Assembly (NCBI RefSeq): GCF_920984665.1
Contig: NZ_CAKLBP010000009.1
Span: 48,959-112,958 of the forward strand
Reading direction: 5' to 3'
Source: Pedobacter sp. Leaf170
GTDB lineage: Bacteria > Bacteroidota > Bacteroidia > Sphingobacteriales > Sphingobacteriaceae
Length of the DNA stretch: 64,000 nucleotides
The position numbers were made by a program, and so were the translations under genes. Positions 52,029 through 61,237 of this stretch are shown here, one piece after another. Below the pieces are notes generated by a model that was not told where the DNA came from, made no database searches, and saw only the letters and a program-made list of their open reading frames with translations. Each line of letters starts with the position of its first letter. The first letter of the stretch is position 1.

Positions 52029-53405
52029 ATGAAGAAAAACAGACTCACAATTTTCATTTTTGTAGCGCTGGTAGCAGGTATTGCTTTAGGATATATTCTA
52101 AACGTAAACTCTATAGATGTTTATAACCAAAATATCCTAAATGCTGATGCTAAAGTGAAAAGCATTGAGGTTAGTATTGCAAAATCTACAGATACCACAA
52201 CTGCAGTTTTTGCACAACTTAAAACCGATAGAAAGGTAAATGCTAAAATCAAGAAAGAAAACGAAGAAATTCGCGAGAAAAAACTTGAATACTTTACATT
52301 GCTAAGTGACATCTTTTTAAGATTAATTAAAATGATTGTTGCGCCTTTAGTGTTTACTACATTAGTTGTTGGCGTTGCAAAAGTTGGTGATATAAAAGCA
52401 GTAGGCCGAATCGGAGGTAAAACATTAGGTTGGTTTGTAGCTATGTCGCTTATGTCGCTTGTTTTGGGGTTAATCCTCGTTAACATTTTCGAACCCGGAA
52501 AACACATGAAACTGACACTTCCAGATCAGTTAGTGAATACCGGAATTCAAAAAACGGCAATGAGTGTAAAAGATTTTATTGCACACGTTTTTCCTAAAAG
52601 TATAGCCGAATCAATGGCAACAAATGAAATTCTTCAAATTGTTGTTTTCTCCCTATTTTTTGGTGTTGCTACAGCGGCCATAGGCGATTTGGGTCAGGTG
52701 GTAATCAAAGCTTTTGATGCAATTGCACATGTTATCTTAAAAATGACCGGCTATGTAATGAATTTTGCACCCTTAGCGGTTTTTGGCGCTATGACAGCCA
52801 TCGTGGCTAAACAAGGTCTATCTGTTTTAAATACCTACGCCATTTTTATAGGTGAATTCTACTTTGGATTGGCCATTTTATGGTGTATTTTAATATTTCT
52901 GGGCTTTCTTATCCTCAAAAAGCGAGTTTTTAAACTTGTTAATGATATGAAAGAGCCGGCTATTTTAGCTTTTAGTACCGCAAGTAGCGAAGCTGCTTAT
53001 CCAAAAACCATGATGCTTCTAGAGCGTTTCGGCTGTAAAGATAAAATTGTAAGTTTTGTTTTGCCACTTGGATATTCTTTTAACCTTGATGGTTCGATGA
53101 TGTACATGACATTTGCTTCCTTGTTTATTGCACAAGCTTATGGCATTCACTTAGGTTTTGAGCAACAAATTTCGATGTTGTTAATCTTGATGTTAACCAG
53201 TAAGGGTATTGCAGGTGTTCCAAGAGCATCATTAGTGGTTATTGCAGGTACAATCGCAAGTTTCAATATTCCTGAGGCTGGCTTAGCGTTATTAATCGGT
53301 ATCGATCCGTTATTAGATATGGGCCGTTCGGCTACGAACGTTGTAGGTAATAGTATTGCCACTGCTGTGGTAAGCAAGTGGGAGGGAGAGTTAAAAGACG
53401 CATAA
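52029..53405 (+). CDS. Dicarboxylate/amino acid:cation symporter
   Basis: 458 residues. SDF (DAACS) family of the inner membrane, which co-transports Glu, Asp or C4-dicarboxylates with cations. Eight-helix core with hairpin HP1 around FSTASSEAAYPKTMMLLER (Ser-rich SSEAAYP where SSSATLP is common), GYSFNLDGSMMYMTFASLFIAQ, and GIAGVPRASLVVIAGT. The N-terminal 90 residues are longer and charged, with a hydrophilic loop between the first two helices. The exact substrate is uncertain. Confidence 0.93.
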   Translation: MKKNRLTIFIFVALVAGIALGYILNVNSIDVYNQNILNADAKVKSIEVSIAKSTDTTTAVFAQLKTDRKVNAKIKKENEEIREKKLEYFTLLSDIFLRLIKMIVAPLVFTTLVVGVAKVGDIKAVGRIGGKTLGWFVAMSLMSLVLGLILVNIFEPGKHMKLTLPDQLVNTGIQKTAMSVKDFIAHVFPKSIAESMATNEILQIVVFSLFFGVATAAIGDLGQVVIKAFDAIAHVILKMTGYVMNFAPLAVFGAMTAIVAKQGLSVLNTYAIFIGEFYFGLAILWCILIFLGFLILKKRVFKLVNDMKEPAILAFSTASSEAAYPKTMMLLERFGCKDKIVSFVLPLGYSFNLDGSMMYMTFASLFIAQAYGIHLGFEQQISMLLILMLTSKGIAGVPRASLVVIAGTIASFNIPEAGLALLIGIDPLLDMGRSATNVVGNSIATAVVSKWEGELKDA

Positions 53406-53465
53406 TTTTGCGCTTCATCTTAAATTAATCATTAAAAAATTCATTCATTCAATAATTAAAAAAAA

Positions 53466-53966
53466 GTGTCAAGTAGAGGGAAAAAGATATTCTTAGCGTT
53501 AACCATCATTGTACCAATGATAATTTATTGTTACATATATTACAAACCAATCATTCAGAATGCTCCGTTTAGAAAAAAGGATTTTGTTTCTTTGGATTAC
53601 AAATGGGGGATAAAAGATACATTGGAAAATGAATACAATTCGGCTGATAGTTCTTATCGTTACGTAAACAGTCGCGATTCTGTTATTGTAAAAAAAGTTG
53701 GCTTAAAGGGCGATGATATTTTATATATACACAGCAAAGCAAACGAATTGGGGTTATGGAATTTTCCGGATACAATTGGTAAGAAAAGCACTAAATCGAT
53801 GTCGGTGCCACGTTATGATATGTTTTTTAAGTATAAAGAAAAGAGTAAACACGTAGTTGTTTATGGTGATTTTGATGGTAATCCTAAACTTTTAGATGCA
53901 GCAATGCAAATGAGAAAGATTTTAGAGGAAACCATTAACCAAGCAGAAAGACGCAGCGGTAAGTAG
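53466..53966 (+). CDS. Membrane-anchored hypothetical protein with a GTG start
   Basis: 166 residues, start GTG at 53466. One N-terminal membrane segment (KIFLALTIIVPMIIYCYIYY), the remainder a soluble domain outside the membrane with two short strands and helices. The repeat-like upstream sequence (TTCATTCATTCAATAATTAA) leads directly into the start. No family recognised. A terminator follows twenty bases after the stop codon. Confidence 0.7.
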   Translation: MSSRGKKIFLALTIIVPMIIYCYIYYKPIIQNAPFRKKDFVSLDYKWGIKDTLENEYNSADSSYRYVNSRDSVIVKKVGLKGDDILYIHSKANELGLWNFPDTIGKKSTKSMSVPRYDMFFKYKEKSKHVVVYGDFDGNPKLLDAAMQMRKILEETINQAERRSGK

Positions 53967-53984
53967 ATATTTTCAATCTTACTT

Positions 53985-54030
53985 AAAAGCCTAAATAAAA
54001 TACAATTAGTTATTTTATTTAGGCTTTTTG
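53985..54030 (+). terminator. Terminator downstream of the gene at 53466
   Basis: AAAAGCCTAAATAAAATA, loop, TTATTTTATTTAGGCTTTTT: a long, A/T-rich stem with T run, usable in both directions. Confidence 0.8.
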
Positions 54031-54090
54031 TTTTTGTACTTGTGTGACCCAATTTGCATAGCGCTAACCATAATAGAACTACCAACCTGC

Positions 54091-54164
54091 GTAAATTAAA
54101 CCTGACAGCAGCGAGCACGCAGCCGAATTCTTTTTATGAGGCAAGTAAAGCGAATGGCAGGGCA
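54091..54164. repeat. Interspersed repeat, family R2 (copy 3, reverse orientation)
   Basis: TTAAACCTGACAGCAGCGAG (then CACGCAG) and AAGTAAAGCGAATGGCAGGG (then CAGAG) match the two ends of the R2 copies read on the other strand. The central hairpin is replaced by TTTTTATGAGGC. The rest of the spacer 53967-54355 has the terminator, AT-rich sequence and the rplU promoter only. Confidence 0.65.
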
Positions 54165-54283
54165 GAGGTAAGCTAAATTGTACTTTTATTGCTTTTCAAA
54201 TTATAACGATTAGGAATTATCTGAACTTAAAACTAAGAGGACTGCATCTGTAAAAGATTTTTATTAAATATTTTCTATATCTG

Positions 54284-54315
54284 TTTGTGTGTTAAATGAA
54301 TTTATTCTATATTTG
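54284..54315 (+). promoter_or_regulatory. Promoter of rplU-rpmA
   Basis: TTTG at 54284-54287, 20 bases, TATATTTG at 54308-54315: a full match to the Bacteroidota consensus, 40 bases before the rplU ATG. Confidence 0.75.
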
Positions 54316-54355
54316 CACCTCGTTAAATAAAAATTATAAAACTAATATTTAAACA

Positions 54356-54667
54356 ATGTACGCAATAGTAAATATAGCAGGGCAGCAATTTAAAGTTGCT
54401 AAAGACCAGCACCTTTTTGTACACAGATTACAAGGAGATGAAGGCGCTAGTATTGAATTTGATAATGTATTGTTGGTTGATAATGGTGGTGCAATCACTG
54501 TAGGTGCTCCTGCGGTTAAAGGTGCTAAAGTTTCAGCTACTATCGTATCTCATTTAAAAGGTGATAAAGTAATCGTTTTCCACAAAAAACGTAGAAAAGG
54601 TTACAAAAAGAAAAATGGTCACCGCCAGTTTTTCACCAAGATTCAGATTTCTGACATCACTCTATAA
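54356..54667 (+). CDS. rplU: 50S ribosomal protein bL21
   Basis: 103 residues. Family marks MYAIVNIAGQQFKVAKDQHL, FDNVLLVD and the C-terminal HKKRRKGYKKKNGHRQFFTKIQI, the rRNA-binding basic segment. First gene of the conserved rplU-rpmA operon. Confidence 0.97.
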   Translation: MYAIVNIAGQQFKVAKDQHLFVHRLQGDEGASIEFDNVLLVDNGGAITVGAPAVKGAKVSATIVSHLKGDKVIVFHKKRRKGYKKKNGHRQFFTKIQISDITL

Positions 54668-54720
54668 TTAATTGTTAACCTAATAATTCGCTTTTTTGGC
54701 GGGTTACAAAATATAAGAAA

Positions 54721-55131
54721 ATGGCACACAAAAAAGGAGCCGGTAGTTCGAAAAACGGACGTGAATCGCATAGTAAGCGTTTAGGTATTAAAATTTTCGG
54801 TGGTCAGTTAGCTATCGCTGGAAACATTTTAGTACGTCAACGCGGAACAAAACACCATCCAGATAAAAATGTTGGTTTAGGTAAAGATCATACATTATTT
54901 GCTTTAGTAGATGGTACTGTAGTTTTTAGAAAGAAACAAGATAACAAATCTTATGTATCTATTCTTCCTATCACTGATGCAGAAATTGAAGCTGCATTAG
55001 CTAAGAAACCAGCTGCAAAGAAAGAAGCTGCTGCTGTTGAAGTTGTTGCAGAAGCACCGGCTAAAAAAGCACCAGCAAAAAAAGCTGTTAAAAAAGACGA
55101 AGCTACTGAAGAAGCTGCAACTGCAGAATAA
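54721..55131 (+). CDS. rpmA: 50S ribosomal protein bL27 with a long Ala/Lys/Glu tail
   Basis: 136 residues. The first 85 or so are ordinary L27: MAHKKGAGSSKNGRESHSKR, GNILVRQRGTKHHPDKNVGL, ALVDGTVVFRKKQD. After that comes a tail of about 45 residues made of blocks like KKPAAKKEAAAVE and APAKKAPAKKAVKK, then an acidic end EATEEAATAE. The tail is low-complexity and resembles histone-H1-like tails. Ordinary L27 has no such extension. The start MAH has no extra cleavable N-terminal segment as found in Firmicutes. Confidence 0.96.
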   Translation: MAHKKGAGSSKNGRESHSKRLGIKIFGGQLAIAGNILVRQRGTKHHPDKNVGLGKDHTLFALVDGTVVFRKKQDNKSYVSILPITDAEIEAALAKKPAAKKEAAAVEVVAEAPAKKAPAKKAVKKDEATEEAATAE

Positions 55132-55148
55132 TTAGTACTATTGATAAA

Positions 55149-55182
55149 AAAAACCATTCTGAATTCCAGAATGGTTTTTTTT
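55149..55182 (+). terminator. Terminator of rplU-rpmA
   Basis: AAACCATTCTG, GAATTC-type loop, CAGAATGGTTTTTTTT: strong stem and T run. Confidence 0.9.
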
Positions 55183-55206
55183 GTTCTAGTAAATTTTAAG
55201 ACAAAA

Positions 55207-55240
55207 AAATATCGCTAAACTCTAATTTAGCGATATTTTT
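55207..55240 (-). terminator. Terminator of the polyprenyl synthetase gene
   Basis: AAATATCGCTAAA, loop, TTTAGCGATATTTTT: a perfect 13-pair stem, with T runs on both strands. It stands just past the stop codon at 55253 on the minus strand. Confidence 0.85.
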
Positions 55241-55252
55241 ATAATACAATGC

Positions 55253-56227
55253 TTAGTATTGCCTGGCCATTAGGCTCATTGTTAAGCTCATAATGGCTTC
55301 TTTTTGCTTGTCTGCCACACTTATTTGCTCCATGTATGATAGTGCTTTGCTCAAATAGCCCTCCATTGCTTGTTTCGCAACATTTGGTATATCTAATGAA
55401 TTATAAATATTTGTTACGGCTTCAATTTTTTCTCTGCTATCAAAGTTTTCTTTAGAAATCCAATCTTGTAATGTATTTGAATTATTATTATCTGCCAATT
55501 CCAAAGCTTTTAAAAGTAAAAAAGTTTTTTTGTTGGCAATGATATCTCCGCCTACTTGTTTTCCGAATTTATCAGGATCAGCATAAACATCTAAAATATC
55601 ATCCTGCAATTGAAAAGCGATACCTATATTTTCGCCAAAATTATAGATTAAGTCTGCATCTTGCTTAGATGCATTTGCAATTATGGCACCTAATTTTAGT
55701 GCACCACCCAATAAAACAGCGGTTTTTAGCCGAATCATGTTGATGTATTCTTCGATAGTTACATCATCACGAGTTTCAAATTCCATATCTAATGTTTGCC
55801 CTTCGCAAACACCTTGAGCTGTGGCATTAAAAGTATCCAGAACATCTTTAAGAAAAATTGGATTTACTTTTGCAAGATTTTTATTGGCTTCAACCATCAT
55901 AACATCGCCACTTAAAATAGCAACATTTGTGCTCCATTTTTCGTGAACGGTAGCCTGGCCTCTGCGTAGGGGTGCATTATCCATAATGTCATCATGCACC
56001 AGTGTAAAATTATGAAAAACCTCTACTGCCATAGCCGCATGGATAGATTTATTAGCATCTTCGCCAAATAACTCCGTTGCCATTAAAACCAGCAGAGGGC
56101 GGATTCTTTTGCCCCCTAAATTGATTATATATGTTATTGGTTCGTAAAGTTGTTTGGGGCTTTCAGGATATTTTAGGTTTTGTATTGCTGTTTCTAAAAT
56201 TTGCTGTAATTCTACTGTATTGTGCAT
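55253..56227 (-). CDS. Polyprenyl diphosphate synthetase
   Basis: 324 residues, trans-type (E) prenyl chain elongation. First Asp-rich motif DDIMDNAPLRRG near residue 83 and second QLQDDILDVYADPDKFGKQ near residue 205. The residues before the first Asp-rich motif (NFTLVHDD) lack the bulky aromatic chain-length stoppers of farnesyl synthases, so a longer product (heptaprenyl or octaprenyl, as for menaquinone side chains) is likely. Follows rnr on the same strand with a 41-base spacer. Confidence 0.93.
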   Translation of the reverse strand: MHNTVELQQILETAIQNLKYPESPKQLYEPITYIINLGGKRIRPLLVLMATELFGEDANKSIHAAMAVEVFHNFTLVHDDIMDNAPLRRGQATVHEKWSTNVAILSGDVMMVEANKNLAKVNPIFLKDVLDTFNATAQGVCEGQTLDMEFETRDDVTIEEYINMIRLKTAVLLGGALKLGAIIANASKQDADLIYNFGENIGIAFQLQDDILDVYADPDKFGKQVGGDIIANKKTFLLLKALELADNNNSNTLQDWISKENFDSREKIEAVTNIYNSLDIPNVAKQAMEGYLSKALSYMEQISVADKQKEAIMSLTMSLMARQY

Positions 56228-56268
56228 TTTATTTTTACTAACGGATTAGTCTGAAATTTTTAATTTTA

Positions 56269-58401
56269 TTAATCCTGAATCAAACTGAAGTCAATCTGGC
56301 GTTTTGCTAAATCTACTTTCTTCACTCTAATCATTACTTCATCTCCCAACTGGTACTTTTTCTTTTTGCGCTGACCTATGATGCAATAGTTTTTCTCATC
56401 TAATACATAAAAATCATCAGATATATCGCGAAGCCTAATCATACCTTCGCATTTATTTTCTTCAATTTCTACATACATCCCCCATTCTGTAACACCAGAA
56501 ATAACACCTTTGTAAGCTGTGCCGATGTTTTCTTCTAAATATTCAGCCTGTTTATATTTTATTGATGCCCTTTCTGCCTCAGCAGCTCTTTTTTCCATAG
56601 CTGATGAATGTGCACTCGCAACTTCATAAAATTCTACATCTGCAGATTTTCCTTCATCTAAATAAGTTTGCAATAAACGATGTACCATAACATCGGGATA
56701 TCTACGGATTGGGGAAGTGAAATGCGTATAATATTCAAAAGCCAAACCGTAATGACTGGTTTTCTTTGTGGTGTAAATAGCTTTAGCCATTGAGCGAATG
56801 GCTAATGAAGTTAATATGTTCTGCTCTTTCTTACCTTCAACATCGGCCATTAAATGGTTTAAAGATTTGGCAATTTCTTTATCAGATTTTGTATTAATTT
56901 TATAACCGAAACGGGATGCGAAGTTGGCAAAAGTATTCAGCGTTTCCATGTTTGGTGAGTCGTGAACGCGATAAACAAAGGTGAGTTTGTTTTTACCTTT
57001 AACTTTTTTTGAAATAAATTCTGCTACTTTTCTGTTTGCCAAAAGCATATAATCCTCAATCAGCTTATGTGCATCTTTTCGTTCTTTTACATAAACTCCG
57101 ATAGGCTTGCCATTTTCATCAAGTTTAAATTTAACTTCAGTGCTCTCAAAACTGATGGCACCATCTTTAAATTTTCTATCTCTTAAAATATATGCAAGCT
57201 CATTTAATTTTAAAATTTCTTCAGCAAAATCTCCAGCTTTATTTTCGATAACTTCTTGTGCTTCTTCGTAACTAAACCTTCTATCAGAATGTATTACGGT
57301 TCTGCCATACCATTCAGATTGAATATTTGCCTGTTCATCTAACTCAAAAACAGCTGCAAAGCAAAGTTTATCTTCATTGGGGCGAAGCGAACAAACACCA
57401 TTGCTTAGACGTTCAGGTAACATTGGGATAACTCTATCAACCAAGTAAACCGAAGTTGCTCTGCTATAAGCTTCCTTATCTAATTCGCTTCCTTGCTCAA
57501 CATAATAAGAAACATCGGCTATGTGCACACCAATTTCATAATTCCCATTTGGTAATTTTTGGTAAGAAATGGCATCATCAAAATCTTTAGCGTCAGCAGG
57601 GTCAATTGTAAAAGTTAATACGTTTCTGTAATCTTTTCTTTTGGCAATTTCTGCTGAAGGAATTTCTTCAGGAATAGCGTTGGCTTCTTTTTCTACCTGT
57701 GGAGGAAATGATAGGGGAAAACCATATTGTGCAAGAATAGCATTCATTTCGGTATTATTCTCACCTTGGTCGCCAAGTACATGCTTAACCGTACCGATTG
57801 GATTTTTTGCACCTTCAGGCCAATCCGTTAAGCTAACTAAAACCCTTTGACCATTTTTCGCACCTAAAATATCACTCAACGGAACAAAAATATCATGAAG
57901 CATTTTCTTGTCATCTGCAATTACAAATGCAAACCTATCCGATATTTTTATTACGCCTGTAAAATCTGATTTTGCTCTTTTAATGATTTCGATAACCTCA
58001 CCATCATTTTTTCTGCCATTCTTCTTCGCAAAAACATAAACTTTAACTTTATCGCCATGCAGCGCATTTTTTAATTTACGCGGTGCAACGTAAACGTCTT
58101 TTTCAAATTCATCTTCAGGAACAATATAGGCAGAACCATCGGCAGTCATATCTACAGTACCAATGATAAAGCTTTGCAGGTCTTTAAGTTTAAATTTTCC
58201 TTTTTCAGGTTCCAGATAAATGCCTGCGCTTTTGCCTTCTTTTAAAATTTCGAGAATGGTTTCTCTTGATTCTTGATCGGTTAAATTTAATTTGGCAGAA
58301 ACCTGTTTATAATTTAGGAGTTGATTGCTGTTTTTTTCGAAAACATCGCTAACCAGTTGATTCAGAACTAATTTTATATTTGCAGATTTTTTCTTTGCCA
58401 T
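56269..58401 (-). CDS. rnr: Ribonuclease R (RNase II/R family 3'-5' exoribonuclease)
   Basis: 710 residues. A short N-terminal helix-turn-helix-like segment, two cold-shock OB domains, the RNB catalytic domain beginning near residue 260 with Asp cluster TIDPADAKDFDDAISYQ and HIADVSYYVEQGSELD, and a C-terminal S1 domain (YKGVISGVTEWGMYVEIEEN). It degrades structured RNA. The following gene on this strand is the polyprenyl synthetase. Confidence 0.96.
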   Translation of the reverse strand: MAKKKSANIKLVLNQLVSDVFEKNSNQLLNYKQVSAKLNLTDQESRETILEILKEGKSAGIYLEPEKGKFKLKDLQSFIIGTVDMTADGSAYIVPEDEFEKDVYVAPRKLKNALHGDKVKVYVFAKKNGRKNDGEVIEIIKRAKSDFTGVIKISDRFAFVIADDKKMLHDIFVPLSDILGAKNGQRVLVSLTDWPEGAKNPIGTVKHVLGDQGENNTEMNAILAQYGFPLSFPPQVEKEANAIPEEIPSAEIAKRKDYRNVLTFTIDPADAKDFDDAISYQKLPNGNYEIGVHIADVSYYVEQGSELDKEAYSRATSVYLVDRVIPMLPERLSNGVCSLRPNEDKLCFAAVFELDEQANIQSEWYGRTVIHSDRRFSYEEAQEVIENKAGDFAEEILKLNELAYILRDRKFKDGAISFESTEVKFKLDENGKPIGVYVKERKDAHKLIEDYMLLANRKVAEFISKKVKGKNKLTFVYRVHDSPNMETLNTFANFASRFGYKINTKSDKEIAKSLNHLMADVEGKKEQNILTSLAIRSMAKAIYTTKKTSHYGLAFEYYTHFTSPIRRYPDVMVHRLLQTYLDEGKSADVEFYEVASAHSSAMEKRAAEAERASIKYKQAEYLEENIGTAYKGVISGVTEWGMYVEIEENKCEGMIRLRDISDDFYVLDEKNYCIIGQRKKKKYQLGDEVMIRVKKVDLAKRQIDFSLIQD

Positions 58402-58494
58402 ATGCTAATTGTATTTTACCGAAGATACAGAAAAGATGCAAAAGAGGCGGTTTATAGATGTAAAATGTCAGATTGATGATGTTATATCCATTCA

Positions 58495-59556
58495 TTAATT
58501 CAATCTCAATTTAACATACTTTATTTTTTTTCTTAAAGATGTATAGCTGAGATGAATAGTTCCATCCTTTGCCTCAATAATTGCTGGGTAACTATATTCT
58601 CCCTTGGGATGTTCTTCTAATGTGTAAATATTTGTCCAGCTTTTTCCATCTTTAGAAATGGCTAATTTTAAAACTGAGCGGCCTTCCCACCAGTTTTTAC
58701 CAGATTCTAGCGGATTGTAAATTAAGAGCTGCCTGCCGTCTGTTAAAGTAACCGCATCGCTACCAGAATTTGGATTGGGTAAATTTGTTGGTTTTAATTT
58801 CGTCCAGCTTTCACCGTTATCTGCAGACCAGCTTTCAATAATAACGTTTTGCCTGCTTCTGCATAAAAGCTGAAGTTTACCGCCTGGATAGGTTAATATT
58901 GAAGGTTGAATTACACCAAAAGTATCGCAATCGATAACTATTTTTCTCCAGTTTCGGGCATTTGCATCTGTTTTTTCGATATGAATCAGCCATTTTTTTT
59001 CATCCAGACTTTCTGTACTCGATGGATATAGAATGTCTCCATTAGCAATTTGAATGGGTTTATTTTTTATCGGACCTAAAAAACCTTCAGGCAGTTTCTT
59101 AGCTTTCGACCATGTTTTGCCATTATCTTTTGATGTTTTAAATTCTGCCCACCATGCTCTTGGATTTGGACCAACTTTATAATGAAGATACAAAATACCA
59201 TTTTTGGCTTTAAATAATACCGGATTCCAACATGGAAAACGCAAGCTATCATTTTGAATACCATTTGCAATCTCAATTGGCGCACTCCAATTGCCATCTT
59301 TGCTAACAGATGACCAAATGGAAACATCATTGCTGCCTTCGTACTTACCACCAAACCAGGCACTTATAATTGAATTTTTATCTATCTCCACAAGGGTAGA
59401 TGCATGGCAAGCATCAAAAGGAGCATTTTCAAAAATGTATTTTGATAAGATAATTTGAACACTATTTCTCTGTGCATTAGCCTGAAAATATTCAATGCAA
59501 AACAATCCAATAATTAATATAAGTCGAAGTTTTTTAATTCCCGGGAATGGCATCAA
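58495..59556 (-). CDS. Exported sialidase-like (BNR) protein
   Basis: 353 residues. Signal peptide (LILIIGLFCIEYFQANAQ). A six-bladed propeller with BNR/Asp-box-like turns (SKDGNWSAPIEIANG, SKDNGKTWSKAKKL, SADNGESWTKLKP, SKDGKSWTNIYTLEEH). The set resembles exo-alpha-sialidases and related glycan hydrolases, but the catalytic Arg triad and Tyr were not traced, so the activity is open. The start overlaps the stop of the ABC ATPase gene by 23 bases. Confidence 0.8.
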   Translation of the reverse strand: MMPFPGIKKLRLILIIGLFCIEYFQANAQRNSVQIILSKYIFENAPFDACHASTLVEIDKNSIISAWFGGKYEGSNDVSIWSSVSKDGNWSAPIEIANGIQNDSLRFPCWNPVLFKAKNGILYLHYKVGPNPRAWWAEFKTSKDNGKTWSKAKKLPEGFLGPIKNKPIQIANGDILYPSSTESLDEKKWLIHIEKTDANARNWRKIVIDCDTFGVIQPSILTYPGGKLQLLCRSRQNVIIESWSADNGESWTKLKPTNLPNPNSGSDAVTLTDGRQLLIYNPLESGKNWWEGRSVLKLAISKDGKSWTNIYTLEEHPKGEYSYPAIIEAKDGTIHLSYTSLRKKIKYVKLRLN

Positions 59557-61237
59557 TTAATTTTTTTGTGTAATCTGCTTTAGGTGCGAAGAAAATATCT
59601 TCAGCAAAACCCTCTTCTTCAATTTTGCCTTTATTCATAACCAAAATACGATCTGAAATATGTTTTACCACGGCTAAATCATGAGAAATGAAAATATAGG
59701 TTAAACCAAATTCGCTTTGTAAATCTTTTAATAAATTTAAAACCTGTGCCTGTACAGATACATCTAAAGCAGAAACAGACTCATCGCATATAATAAATTT
59801 AGGTTGTAAAGCCAATGCTCTTGCTATAACCACTCTTTGCCTTTGGCCGCCACTAAATTCGTGTGGATATCGGTCATAATGCTCTTCTTTTAATCCTACT
59901 TTGAGTAATAATTCAACAACTTTTTGCTTCCTTTCCGCATCATTATTATGTAGCTTATGTACAATTAGCGGCTCTAAAATAGATTGGCCAACAGTAAGTT
60001 TAGGATTTAATGAAGCATAAGGATCTTGAAAAATGATTTGTACATTTCTACGAAGTTTTCTTAGAGATATTCTGTCGATAGTTGTGATGTCATTACTTTC
60101 AAAATAAATATTCCCTGATGTTGGTTCGATTAGTCTTAAAATGGTTCTGCCCAATGTAGTTTTACCACAACCAGACTCTCCAACTAAGCCTAAAGTTTCA
60201 CCTGGAAAAACATCAAAACTAATTGAATCGACAGCCTTAACATATTCTTTGGTTTTAGAGAAAAAACCATTATTAATTGGATACCACGTGCAAAGTTTTT
60301 CAACTTTTAATAAAGGAGGTTGGGCATACAGAGCCGCCCTTCGGCTCGAAATTTCTTTATCTGTAATTTGATTTTCTGCATTTAAATGGGCATTAGCATC
60401 TTTAACTTCTCCGGTTAAGAAATCAGCAACTACAGGTAATTTTTTTAATTGTAAAGCAGGCGTGGGCCGACAAGCCAGTAAGCCTTTTGTGTAGGGATGT
60501 TGTGGGTTTTCGAATATAGATTTTGCAGCACCTTGTTCTACAATTTCACCTTTATACATTACAGCAACCTCATCAGCAATTTCATTTATTACACCTAAAT
60601 CGTGCGAAATAAATATCATTGCCATATTTCTCTCTTCTTTTAATTTTAATAACAGCTGCAGAATTGTTTTTTGAACCGTAACGTCTAAAGCAGTAGTTGG
60701 TTCATCAGCAATTAAAAGTTTTGGATTGCAACTTAAAGCCATAGCAATCATTACGCGTTGTTTCTGTCCGCCAGAAATTTGGTGTGGATAGCTGTCAAAT
60801 ATTTTTTCCGGACGAGGCAATTGAACCTCATTAAAAAGTGCAATCGTTCTTTCTCTTGCGGTTTTCTTATTTGTTTTTTGATGAAGAATGATGGCTTCTG
60901 CAACCTGTTCTCCACAAGTAAAAACCGGATTCAGGGAAGTCATAGGTTCTTGAAATATCATCGAAATCTGATTACCTCTGATTTGACGGATTTCATTTGA
61001 ACTCAAATTTAATAGGCTGGTGGCTTCAAAGTCAATTTCCCCTGATATTTTTGTAGAGCGTTCATCGTGCAAACGCATAATCGAAAAAGAGGTTACAGAT
61101 TTGCCCGAACCAGATTCACCAACAATACCTAAAACCGTTCCTTCTTTAACCTTAAAACTTATAGTTTTAACCGCATCAAACCACGATTTTTCGTCTCTGT
61201 TATAAAAATCAATTTTTAAATTACTTACGTTTAGCAT
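59534..61237 (-). CDS. Peptide-type ABC transporter ATPase, two fused ATPase domains
   Basis: 567 residues, a YejF/DppD-DppF-type fusion. Domain 1: Walker A GESGSGKSVTSFS, signature SGGQKQRVMIAMAL, Walker B LLIADEPTTALDVT. Domain 2: Walker A GESGCGKTTLGRT, signature SGGQRQRVVIARAL, Walker B FIICDESVSALDVS (Ser in place of Pro/Thr). The oligopeptide-type C-terminal segment HPYTKGLLACRPTP lies between them. It powers uptake of oligopeptides or similar solutes. No permease or binding-protein gene is adjacent in this window. Confidence 0.93.
   Translation of the reverse strand: MLNVSNLKIDFYNRDEKSWFDAVKTISFKVKEGTVLGIVGESGSGKSVTSFSIMRLHDERSTKISGEIDFEATSLLNLSSNEIRQIRGNQISMIFQEPMTSLNPVFTCGEQVAEAIILHQKTNKKTARERTIALFNEVQLPRPEKIFDSYPHQISGGQKQRVMIAMALSCNPKLLIADEPTTALDVTVQKTILQLLLKLKEERNMAMIFISHDLGVINEIADEVAVMYKGEIVEQGAAKSIFENPQHPYTKGLLACRPTPALQLKKLPVVADFLTGEVKDANAHLNAENQITDKEISSRRAALYAQPPLLKVEKLCTWYPINNGFFSKTKEYVKAVDSISFDVFPGETLGLVGESGCGKTTLGRTILRLIEPTSGNIYFESNDITTIDRISLRKLRRNVQIIFQDPYASLNPKLTVGQSILEPLIVHKLHNNDAERKQKVVELLLKVGLKEEHYDRYPHEFSGGQRQRVVIARALALQPKFIICDESVSALDVSVQAQVLNLLKDLQSEFGLTYIFISHDLAVVKHISDRILVMNKGKIEEEGFAEDIFFAPKADYTKKLIDAIPGN

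Noticed and set aside
53861..54118. An 85-codon minus-strand frame across the end of the gene at 53466 and the following spacer
   Set aside because: It runs antisense through a terminator hairpin and an R2 repeat; no protein features.
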